A stretch of DNA of 64,000 nt. Source: Microbacterium galbinum (lineage in GTDB: Bacteria > Actinomycetota > Actinomycetes > Actinomycetales > Microbacteriaceae). The first letter of the stretch is position 1, and every line of letters begins with the position of its first letter. Below, one piece after another: positions 43,373 to 52,574 of the stretch. Where the stretch lies: contig NZ_JAHWXM010000001.1 in NCBI RefSeq assembly GCF_023091225.1, forward strand, positions 1,054,001-1,118,000, written 5' to 3'. The translations under genes and the position numbers were made by a program. The notes under the pieces are model-generated. The model ran no database searches and was not told the origin of the DNA. It worked only from the letters and a program-made list of their open reading frames with translations.

Positions 43373-44665
43373 TCAGGCGAGCGGCTTGCGCTCCAGCGAG
43401 GCCGCCCCGGCCGACACCGTCGCGAACGAGGTGAAGCCGTCGGCGGACGCCCGCTCGAGCAGCGCCTTGAGGTTCTTCGGGCGACGCTCGAGACGCACGC
43501 GCGCGCCCTCGGCGATCAGTGCGGTCTTGTGCGCGAGAAGTTCGGCGACCGGGACGTCGGCGTCGTGCACCAGCACGATCGCCTCCTCACGGTCGTCGCC
43601 GCCAGCCGTCACGAGGTCGACGAGGCGCTCGAACCCGAGCGAGAAGCCCACCGCCGGCACCTGCTGCCCGAGGAAGCGACCGATCATGCCGTCGTAGCGA
43701 CCGCCACCGCCCAGCGAATAGCTGACGGAGGGGTGTGCGAGCTCGAAGATCGTGCCGGTGTAATAGCCCATGCCGCGCACGAGGAACGGATCGAACACGA
43801 GCGGGATGCCGGCGGCATCCGTCGCCTCGGACGCGCGGCCGACCGCGACGGCCTCGCCGATGCTCACCAGGTGATCGACGATCTCGTCGGGGGCGTCCGC
43901 GGGCAGCGCCTTGCGGATCTGGGCCTCCCCGTAGGGCAGGTACTCGCGGGTCTGCGGGCGACGCAGGAATGCCTCGAACGCGTCGACGGCGCCCGGGGTC
44001 GCGGCCCGCTCGCGCAGTTCGGCGGCGACGCCGTCGGGTCCGATCTTGTCGAGCTTGTCGATCGTGATGAGCACGCCGGGACGCTCGTCCGCGGCGAAAC
44101 CGAAGCTCTCGAGCATCCAGTCGAGCACGCGACGGTCGTTGATGCGCACCGTCGCGCCGTCCAGTCCCAGAGCGTCGACGGCATCGAGCGAGGCGACCAT
44201 GAGCTCGGCCTCGGCACGCGAGGAGTCGTCGCCCATGATGTCGATGTCGCACTGCACGAACTGGCGGTAGCGCCCCTTCTGGGGACGCTCGGCCCGCCAG
44301 ACCGCGCCGATCTGGATCGAGCGGAAGACCGCGGGGAGCTGCGCCCGGTTGCTCGCGTAGAAGCGCGCGAGCGGCACGGTCAGGTCGTAGCGCAGCCCGA
44401 GGTCGGACAGCGCGGCGGGGTCGTCGGCGGCCGCGCGGATGGCATCGGCGTCGAGTCCGCGGCGCAGCACGTTGTAGGCGAGCTTCTCGTTGTCGCCGCC
44501 GATGCCGGCGTGCAGACGCGCGTACTCCTCGACGACGGGCGTCTCGATCTCGTCGAATCCGTGCGCCCGGTAGCGCTCGCGGATGACGGAGAGCACGCGC
44601 TCACGGCGGGCCTTGTCGGCGGGGAGGATGTCGCGCATGCCGCGCGGCGGGTTCACAGTAGCCAC
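43373..44665 (-). CDS. hisS: Histidyl-tRNA synthetase
   Basis: The 430-residue protein has class II synthetase motifs and the two histidine-specific segments: motif 2 as YRQFVQCDIDIMGD, HisA-type LVFDPFLVRGMGYYTGTIFE, and GGGGRYDGMIG. The anticodon-binding domain ends with LKALLERASADGFTS. The length is typical. GTG 44665 is used; no strong ribosome site, but AAAGAT is six bases upstream. It is separated from the upstream mazG by a tandem repeat region. Confidence 0.97.
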   Translation of the reverse strand: MATVNPPRGMRDILPADKARRERVLSVIRERYRAHGFDEIETPVVEEYARLHAGIGGDNEKLAYNVLRRGLDADAIRAAADDPAALSDLGLRYDLTVPLARFYASNRAQLPAVFRSIQIGAVWRAERPQKGRYRQFVQCDIDIMGDDSSRAEAELMVASLDAVDALGLDGATVRINDRRVLDWMLESFGFAADERPGVLITIDKLDKIGPDGVAAELRERAATPGAVDAFEAFLRRPQTREYLPYGEAQIRKALPADAPDEIVDHLVSIGEAVAVGRASEATDAAGIPLVFDPFLVRGMGYYTGTIFELAHPSVSYSLGGGGRYDGMIGRFLGQQVPAVGFSLGFERLVDLVTAGGDDREEAIVLVHDADVPVAELLAHKTALIAEGARVRLERRPKNLKALLERASADGFTSFATVSAGAASLERKPLA

Positions 44666-44713
44666 GACTCCATCTTTCCAGGTCTGCTGCGAGGCCTGGG
44701 ACGCGTCGACGGG

Positions 44714-44769
44714 CTCAGCGACCCCGGGGCGACTCAGCGACCCCGGAGCGGCTCAGCGACCCAGCGCCG
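44714..44769. repeat. Tandem 19-bp repeat between mazG and hisS
   Basis: Three copies of CTCAGCGACCCCGGGGCGA-like units run in tandem (19, 19 and 18 bases), and a partial fourth copy includes the mazG stop codon. Confidence 0.75.
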
Positions 44770-44770
44770 C

Positions 44771-45430
44771 TCAGCCCTCGGCGGACCGTACGTCCTGCTG
44801 GAGGACGCGGAGCCGTTCGCGCAGCGCCCGCTCGGCGTCCCACCCCTCGGCGCGTGCGCGCCCCACGAGGGCGAGGAGAGCCTCTCCGAGTTCGGCCTCG
44901 CTCGACGGACCGTCGGCCACCGGCGCATCGATGCCCGCGCCGGCCGCGCGACCGGCGAGCTTCTGCGCGAGCGCCAGCGCCGGCATCCCCCGGGGCACCC
45001 CGTCGAGCACGCTCGTGCGCGTGCGCTTCTCGGCCGCCTTCGCGGCGTTCCAGTGCACGAGCACCTCTTCGGGGGTGGTCGCGGTCTCGCCCGCGAAGAC
45101 GTGCGGATGCCGCCGCACCATCTTCTCGGTGAGGGTGTCGGCCACGTCGTCGATGTCGAAGGGGTCGTCGGGGTCCTGCGCCGCGATCGCGGCGTGGAAG
45201 AGCACCTGCCACAGCAGGTCTCCGAGCTCCTCGCGCAGGTCGTCGCGCGTGCCTCTCTCGACCGCGTCGATCACCTCGTGGGACTCCTCGATGAGGTACG
45301 GCACGAGGTCGTGGTGTGTGATCCGCTGCGACCACACGCAGCGCTCGCGCACGGCGCGCATGGTGTCTGCCGCCGCGCGGAGGGAATCGCGGGGAGATCC
45401 GTCGCCGTGGTCCGAGGCCTGCGCGGTCAT
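44771..45430 (-). CDS. mazG: Nucleoside triphosphate pyrophosphohydrolase MazG
   Basis: The 219-residue protein has the MazG core: CVWSQRITHHDLVPYLIEESHEV with the metal-binding EExxE cluster, then REELGDLLWQVLFHAAIA. A second, partial repeat follows toward the C-terminus, but it is shorter than the full two-domain E. coli enzyme. It cleaves NTPs and dNTPs to monophosphate and pyrophosphate. AAGGAGAATCC lies right before the ATG. mazG near mfd and eno is the mycobacterial order (Rv1021). Confidence 0.93.
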   Translation of the reverse strand: MTAQASDHGDGSPRDSLRAAADTMRAVRERCVWSQRITHHDLVPYLIEESHEVIDAVERGTRDDLREELGDLLWQVLFHAAIAAQDPDDPFDIDDVADTLTEKMVRRHPHVFAGETATTPEEVLVHWNAAKAAEKRTRTSVLDGVPRGMPALALAQKLAGRAAGAGIDAPVADGPSSEAELGEALLALVGRARAEGWDAERALRERLRVLQQDVRSAEG

Positions 45431-45464
45431 GGATTCTCCTTCACTCGGTGCGGCCTCTCGGGTG

Positions 45465-46631
45465 TCAGGACGACGCCGCTGCGATCCGACGATAGTGCCG
45501 CGCTCGCGCCGACACGACCACCCCCGAGAAGAGGAGCGAAAGGAGGGACCCCACCAGGACGCCGAGGATCGCCTGGTCGCGGATGCCGTCGTCGGAAGCG
45601 AACGCGAGGTTCGCGAGCAACAGCGAGACCGTGAAGCCGATGCCGCCGAGGGCGCCGGCGGCCAGGATGTCGGGCAGTACCAGCGCGGGCGCCGTCCCGC
45701 GCGGCCGGATGCGCATCGCGAGCCACCCGAACAGACCGATGCCGACGAGTTTGCCGATCGGCAGGGCGACCACGATCGCCCAGAATGCCGGGGACAGCTG
45801 CGTCGGGGAGACGGCGGGGATCACCACGAACGCGGCGACGAACGCGAACAGCGGGAGGATCGCGCCGTTGACCGTGGGCTCGAGCGCATGACGAGAACGT
45901 CCGGCGGGGGTCGGCGCCATCACCAGGCCCAGCATCACCCCGGCGATCGTGGCGTGGATGCCGGAGGCCGCGACCAGGCCCCAGCAGAGGATGCCGATCA
46001 GCACCATGAGCACGGCGATGCCCGCGTGCCCGGTCGCACCGAGCCACCTGCTCAGCACCCAGAAGACCGCGACCGCGACGACCGCCGCGGCGAGCAGCAC
46101 CCACTGCACGTCGTGGGCGAACAGCACCGCGATGAAGACGATGCCGATGATGTCGTCGAGGATCGCGAGGGCGAGCAGGAACACCCGCACGGTCGACGGC
46201 AGGCCCCGTCCGAACATCGCCAGCACTCCGAGCGCGAACGCGATGTCGGTGGCCGTGGGGATCGGCCAGCCGGATGCCGTCGCTCCGTCACCCGCGATCA
46301 GCAGGTAGATCGCGATCGGCACGAGCACTCCGCCCGTCGCCGCGATGGCGGGCTGGAGGGCCTTGCGGGGCGAGTCGAGCTCGCCATGGGTGAGCTCGTG
46401 CCGCAGCTCGATCGCTACCACGAAGAAGAAGACGGCGAGCAGACCGTCCGACACCCAGTGCGCGAGGGAGAGGTCGAGGCTCGTGCCCGGCACCGCGAGA
46501 TGCACGTCGAGCGCCGCGGCGATCGGATCGTGCGTCGGCAGATTCGCGAGAAGGAGGCCGAGCCCCGCTGCCACCAGCAGGAGGACGGCCGGGAACTGCT
46601 GCCCGCGGAGGGGGTTCACCGAGATGCGCAT
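45465..46631 (-). CDS. nhaA: Na+/H+ antiporter NhaA
   Basis: The 388-residue protein has the NhaA fold: RISVNPLRGQQFPAVLLLV, PIPTATDIAFALGVLAMFG, and the paired transport aspartates D159-D160 in LALAILDDIIGI. It exchanges sodium for protons across the membrane, using the proton gradient to keep sodium and pH under control. ATG 46631 is preferred because TAGCAT (46639-46644) sits at leaderless spacing; the ATG three codons earlier is the alternative. It is divergent from ppc with about 80 bases between. Confidence 0.95.
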   Translation of the reverse strand: MRISVNPLRGQQFPAVLLLVAAGLGLLLANLPTHDPIAAALDVHLAVPGTSLDLSLAHWVSDGLLAVFFFVVAIELRHELTHGELDSPRKALQPAIAATGGVLVPIAIYLLIAGDGATASGWPIPTATDIAFALGVLAMFGRGLPSTVRVFLLALAILDDIIGIVFIAVLFAHDVQWVLLAAAVVAVAVFWVLSRWLGATGHAGIAVLMVLIGILCWGLVAASGIHATIAGVMLGLVMAPTPAGRSRHALEPTVNGAILPLFAFVAAFVVIPAVSPTQLSPAFWAIVVALPIGKLVGIGLFGWLAMRIRPRGTAPALVLPDILAAGALGGIGFTVSLLLANLAFASDDGIRDQAILGVLVGSLLSLLFSGVVVSARARHYRRIAAASS

Positions 46632-46638
46632 CCCCCTC

Positions 46639-46644
46639 ATGCTA
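46639..46644 (-). promoter_or_regulatory. Putative -10 (TAGCAT) for leaderless nhaA mRNA
   Basis: TAGCAT on the minus strand ends seven bases before ATG 46631 and decides this start. Confidence 0.45.
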
Positions 46645-46701
46645 GGCGGCGCACCGGTGTCGCACGCCGTCATGCGTGCGGAGCACCCCCGTCGACCGGG
46701 A

Positions 46702-46707
46702 TACGCT
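46702..46707 (+). promoter_or_regulatory. Putative -10 (TACGCT) for leaderless ppc mRNA
   Basis: TACGCT ends six bases before GTG 46714; no ribosome site is present. Confidence 0.55.
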
Positions 46708-46713
46708 CGACGG

Positions 46714-49410
46714 GTGACCCCCGAACACGTCTTCACCGAGCCCACCAACACCGAAGCCATCCGCGTCATCGGGCGCTTCGAGGCAGGCCAGGGCATACCC
46801 GACGCGATGCGCTCCGACGTGCGCATGCTGGGTGGGCTCCTCGGACAGGTGCTGCGCGAGGCGGGCGGCGACGACCTGTTCGACGACGTCGAGCGACTGC
46901 GTCTGGCGACCATCCAGGCGTACGAGGACTCGACCTCGGATGCCTTCGAGCGGGCCTCGGCGATCGCCGAGTCGTTCACGATCGCCCGCGCCGACGAGGT
47001 CGCCCGCGCCTTCACCTGCTACTTCCACCTCGTGAACCTCGCCGAGGAGCACCAGCGCGTGCGCGTGCTGCGCGAACGCGCTGGTCAGCCCGGCCGCGAG
47101 GATGCCGCCGACACCGTCGCGACCGCCTACGCGCGTCTGCGCACCGAGGTCGGCGACGAGGAGGCGCGCCGTCGCCTGGCGGGTCTCCGCTTCCACCCCG
47201 TCTTCACGGCCCACCCGACCGAGGCTCGCCGCCGCGCCGTCTCGTCGAGCATCCGCCGTCTCTCCGACCTGCTGACGCAGCACGATGCGGCGAGCGCGGG
47301 CGGGGCCGAGCAGCACCGCGCCCGTCGCCGCATGCTCGAGGAGATCGACACCCTGTGGCGCACCGCGCCGCTGCGTTCGCAGAAGCCGTCTCCGACCGAC
47401 GAGGTGCGCACGGTCATGGGTGTCTTCGACGAGACCCTCTTCACGACGGTCCCCCACGTCTACCGTCGCATCGACGACGCCCTCCGCGGCGAGGAGTCCG
47501 GCGCCAGCGCACCGGTCGTCCCGGCGTTCGTGCGCATCGGGTCGTGGGTCGGCGGTGACCGCGACGGCAACCCGTTCGTGACGGCATCCGTCACCCGCGA
47601 GGCATCGCAGATCGCTTCGGACCACGTGCTCCGCGGCCTCGAGCGCGCTCTCGAGCGCATCGGCCGCACGCTCACGCTCGATGCCGAGACCACGCCGCCC
47701 AGCGCCGAGGTCACCGCCCTGTGGAACGACTTCGCCGGAGCCGATGCCGATGCCGCGGCGGCCCTGGCCACCCGCTCCCCCGACGAACCGCACCGGCGCG
47801 TACTGCTGCTGCTCGCGCACCGGGTCGCGGCGACGCGCCGGGGCGATGGCGCTCAGCGCTATGCGACGCCCGAGGAACTGCTCGCCGATCTGCGCGCGGT
47901 GCAGGCCTCGCTGGTCGCCTCCGGCGCGCGCCGCCACGCCTTCGGCGGGGTGCAGCACCTCATCTGGCAGGTCGAGACCTACGGCTTCCACCTCACCGAG
48001 CTCGAGGTGCGCCAGCACTCCCAGGTCCACGCCAAGGCCCTCGCCGAGCTGGAGTCGGACGAACCGATCAGCGCCCAGACCGAGGAGGTGCTCGAGGTCT
48101 TCCGCGCGATCGCCGAGATCCAGCGCGACCGCGGTCTGCGCGCCGCCGGCCGCTACGTCGTCTCGTTCACCCAGGCGGCCTCCGACCTCGCGAACGTGCA
48201 CCGTCTCGCCCGCCACGCGCTCGGCGACGACGCCCCGGTGCTCGACGTCGTGCCGCTGTTCGAGACCTTCGCCGACCTGCAGGCGGCCCCCGGCATCCTC
48301 GCCGAGGCCGTGACCTTCCCCGAGTTCCGGGCGCGCATGGCCGAGACGGGCAACCGCCTCGAGGTCATGCTCGGGTACTCCGACTCGTCGAAGGACGTCG
48401 GCCCGGTCGCCGCGAACCTCGCGCTCTACGAGGCGCAGGAGAAGATCGCGCAGTGGGCGCAGGACTCCGACATCGAGCTGACGCTGTTCCACGGCCGCGG
48501 CGGTGCCCTCGGGCGCGGCGGCGGACCCGCGAACTCGGCGATCCTCGCCCAGCCGCCGCACTCGGTCGACGGCCGCTTCAAGCTCACCGAGCAGGGCGAG
48601 GTCATCTTCGCCCGCTACGGCGAGCCGGCCATCGCGATGCGCCACATCGACCAGGTGGCCGCGGCGACTCTGCTCGCCTCCTCCCCCTCGGTCGAGCAGC
48701 GCACGAGCGGTGCCGCCGCCCGGTACGCCGAGGTGGCCGCGGTGATGGACCGCTCCTCGCGCGATCGCTTCTTCTCGCTCGTGAAGGCCGAGGGCTTCGC
48801 ACCTTGGTTCGCGACCGTGACCCCGATGGAGGAGATCGGTCTGCTCGCGCTGGGTTCGCGCCCCGCGCGCCGCGGCCTGTCGGTGGAGTCGCTCGAAGAC
48901 CTGCGCGCCATCCCGTGGGTGTTCGCCTGGACCCAGGCCCGCATCAACCTCGCCGGCTGGTTCGGTCTCGGCACCGCGCTCGAGGCCGTGGGCGACGAGG
49001 CGCTTCTCACCGAGGCCTACCGCGAGTGGCCGCTGCTGCGCACGATGATCGACAACGTCGCGATGAGCCTCGCCAAGACCGACGAGCGCATCGCCCGCGA
49101 GTACCTCGCGCTCGGCGATCGTGACGACCTGGCCGCTCTCGTGCTCGACGAACTCGCTCTCACGCGCCAGTGGGTCATCCGCCTCACCGGCGGAGAGGGA
49201 CTGCTCGAGAACAAGCCCGTGCTGCAGCGCGCGGTGCAGCTGCGCAGCCCGTACGTCGACGCGCTCTCGCTGCTCCAGCTGCGCGCACTGCGTGCGTTGC
49301 GCGCGCCGGCGGATGCCGAGGCGACGGGTTCCGGAGCCGACGCCGAGCAGCAGCGACTGCTGCTGCTGTCGGTCAGCGGCGTCGCGGCGGGCCTGCAGAA
49401 CACCGGGTGA
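46714..49410 (+). CDS. ppc: Phosphoenolpyruvate carboxylase
   Basis: The 898-residue protein has the PEPC catalytic features: His167 in FTAHPTEARRR, the segment VGGDRDGNPFV, MLGYSDSSKDVG, and the glycine loop LFHGRGGALGRGGG. It ends QNTG, the normal PEPC carboxylate end. It adds bicarbonate to PEP to give oxaloacetate, refilling the TCA cycle for biosynthesis. Bicarbonate may come from the beta-carbonic anhydrase at 15 kb. The GTG start has a -10-like TACGCT six bases upstream and no ribosome site. gdhA follows 144 bases later. Confidence 0.97.
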   Translation: MTPEHVFTEPTNTEAIRVIGRFEAGQGIPDAMRSDVRMLGGLLGQVLREAGGDDLFDDVERLRLATIQAYEDSTSDAFERASAIAESFTIARADEVARAFTCYFHLVNLAEEHQRVRVLRERAGQPGREDAADTVATAYARLRTEVGDEEARRRLAGLRFHPVFTAHPTEARRRAVSSSIRRLSDLLTQHDAASAGGAEQHRARRRMLEEIDTLWRTAPLRSQKPSPTDEVRTVMGVFDETLFTTVPHVYRRIDDALRGEESGASAPVVPAFVRIGSWVGGDRDGNPFVTASVTREASQIASDHVLRGLERALERIGRTLTLDAETTPPSAEVTALWNDFAGADADAAAALATRSPDEPHRRVLLLLAHRVAATRRGDGAQRYATPEELLADLRAVQASLVASGARRHAFGGVQHLIWQVETYGFHLTELEVRQHSQVHAKALAELESDEPISAQTEEVLEVFRAIAEIQRDRGLRAAGRYVVSFTQAASDLANVHRLARHALGDDAPVLDVVPLFETFADLQAAPGILAEAVTFPEFRARMAETGNRLEVMLGYSDSSKDVGPVAANLALYEAQEKIAQWAQDSDIELTLFHGRGGALGRGGGPANSAILAQPPHSVDGRFKLTEQGEVIFARYGEPAIAMRHIDQVAAATLLASSPSVEQRTSGAAARYAEVAAVMDRSSRDRFFSLVKAEGFAPWFATVTPMEEIGLLALGSRPARRGLSVESLEDLRAIPWVFAWTQARINLAGWFGLGTALEAVGDEALLTEAYREWPLLRTMIDNVAMSLAKTDERIAREYLALGDRDDLAALVLDELALTRQWVIRLTGGEGLLENKPVLQRAVQLRSPYVDALSLLQLRALRALRAPADAEATGSGADAEQQRLLLLSVSGVAAGLQNTG

Positions 49411-49467
49411 CCCGCGCGTCTTCGTGGGTGGCGGTGCCGGGCGGGAGGGCGCGCGGAGGACGCGCGA

Positions 49468-50925
<1,458 letters not shown>

Positions 50926-50933
50926 CCCCTGCG

Positions 50934-50975
50934 GAAGGGCCGTCTCCCACGACCCTCGGGAGACGGCCCTTCGTG
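50934..50975. terminator. Terminator after gdhA
   Basis: A perfect 15-bp stem (GAAGGGCCGTCTCCC and its complement, 50934-50972) lies between the convergent gdhA and permease genes. Confidence 0.85.
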
Positions 50976-50988
50976 CGCGCGGGCGCAG

Positions 50989-52416
50989 TCAGCTCTCGTC
51001 GACCGGCACCTTCACGACCTTGTTGAACCCGGTCACCGCCTGGTTCTCGTCGAAGGGCGCGACCTTCCGGCGGAAGCCGCGCGTGATCACGAGCAGGTAG
51101 ACGAACCCGATCGCCGTCCAGGTGAGGCCGCCGATGAGGGCGTCCTGGTGCAGGTTGACCCAGAGCAACCCGGTGAGCAGCATGCCGATGGTCGGCATCA
51201 CGATGAAGTTGAAGATGTCGGCCGGCGTCTTACGGCGTCCCTTGCGGATCGCGAACCAGGCGATCACCGAGATGTTCACGAAGGTGAAGGCGATCAGCGC
51301 ACCGTAGTTGATCCACGCGGCGATGAGCTCGAGGGTGAAGGGGATCGCGAGCAGCGAGATCGCCCCGACGAGCACGATGTTGAACGTGGGCGTGTGGGTG
51401 CGCGGGTTGATGTAGCCGAAGGCCTTCTGCGGCAGCACGTTGTTGCGGCCCATCACGAGCAGCATGCGCGAGACCGAGGCGTGCGAGGCGAGGCCCGAGG
51501 CGAGCGTCGCGCAGAAACCGGCGGCGGTCAGCACCGCCATGAAGACGTTGCCGCCGACGAGGTCGCCGATGATCGGGAGCGTCGAGTCCTCGACGAACTG
51601 CATGTCGCCGCCGGGGGCGAATTCGTTCCAGTCCGGGAACCGCAGCTGCGACACGTAGGAGGAGACGAGGAAGATGCCGCCGCCGATGAGGACGGTGAGC
51701 AGGATCGCCTTCGGCATGACCTTCGGGTCCTTCGCCTCCTCGGCGTACATCGTGACCGCGTCGAATCCGATGAACGAGAAGCAGACGATGGTCGCACCGG
51801 TCAGCACGGCGGTGAAGGTGACGTCGTCGTGCAGGAACGCGCCGACCGAGAGGATGGTCGCCGCCCCGTCGCCGCGCATCAGCTGCGCGACCACGAGCAC
51901 CACGAACACGACCATGACGATGATCGAGAAGATCAGCAGGATCACGTTCAGGTTCGAGGTGCCGCGCATGGTCATGTAGATGATGCTGGTGACGAGGATG
52001 CAGTACAGCACCACCCAGATCCACGCCGGGATGTCGGGGAACATCGCCTCGAGGTAGCTCTTGACGATGAGGCAGTTGACCATGGGCAGCAGCACGTAGT
52101 CGATCAACGACGTCCACCCGACCATGAATCCGAGATTCGGGTGGATCGATTCGCGCACGTAGGTGTACGCCGATCCCGCGCTCGGGATGGCGCCGGCGAT
52201 CTTGCCGTAGCTGATGGCCGTGAACACCATGACCACGAGGGCGACGAGATACGCGGCGGGGACCACGTTGTTCGTGTCGCGCGCGACCATGCCGAACGTG
52301 TCGAACACCACGGTGGGAGTCATGTATCCGAGGCCCAGACCGACGATGGCCCACAGGCCGAGATTCCGTCTGAGCGTTCCGCCGCCCTGGGCGAGCGGCT
52401 TCGTCTTCAGTGCCAT
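50989..52416 (-). CDS. APC-superfamily permease linked to the kinase-aminotransferase gene
   Basis: The 475-residue protein has 12 hydrophobic helices, with APC features LGLWAIVGLGLGYMTPTVVF, the glycine-rich GKIAGAIPSAGSAYTYVRES and FSFIGFDAVTMYAEEAKDPK. The length and these segments resemble putrescine/ethanolamine and amino acid importers of the family. It lies 159 bases downstream of the fused kinase-aminotransferase on the same strand and is the likely importer for its substrate. GAGGAG precedes the ATG at about six bases. Palindromes lie in the region upstream. Confidence 0.9.
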   Translation of the reverse strand: MALKTKPLAQGGGTLRRNLGLWAIVGLGLGYMTPTVVFDTFGMVARDTNNVVPAAYLVALVVMVFTAISYGKIAGAIPSAGSAYTYVRESIHPNLGFMVGWTSLIDYVLLPMVNCLIVKSYLEAMFPDIPAWIWVVLYCILVTSIIYMTMRGTSNLNVILLIFSIIVMVVFVVLVVAQLMRGDGAATILSVGAFLHDDVTFTAVLTGATIVCFSFIGFDAVTMYAEEAKDPKVMPKAILLTVLIGGGIFLVSSYVSQLRFPDWNEFAPGGDMQFVEDSTLPIIGDLVGGNVFMAVLTAAGFCATLASGLASHASVSRMLLVMGRNNVLPQKAFGYINPRTHTPTFNIVLVGAISLLAIPFTLELIAAWINYGALIAFTFVNISVIAWFAIRKGRRKTPADIFNFIVMPTIGMLLTGLLWVNLHQDALIGGLTWTAIGFVYLLVITRGFRRKVAPFDENQAVTGFNKVVKVPVDES

Positions 52417-52513
52417 GGGTACTCCTCGTTGGAACAGCGCCAGGGGCCGGACTCGGGTCGTCCGGCGGTTGAGGATCAGTATGGAGCACAGGTATTCATC
52501 ACCGCGACCCCTA

Positions 52514-52564
52514 ATTTCGATTCGAAATGCGCATTTAACATGACGAAAATGCGCGCGATTCGAA
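52514..52564. promoter_or_regulatory. Candidate operator region upstream of the permease
   Basis: Two overlapping palindromes (ATTTCG-ATT-CGAAAT at 52514-52528 and AAATGCGCATTT at 52525-52536) are followed by a second CGAAAATGCGC and a repeat of GATTCGAA (52519-52526 and 52557-52564). The patch is AT-rich against its surroundings. Confidence 0.55.
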
Positions 52565-52574
52565 GATCTTGGGA

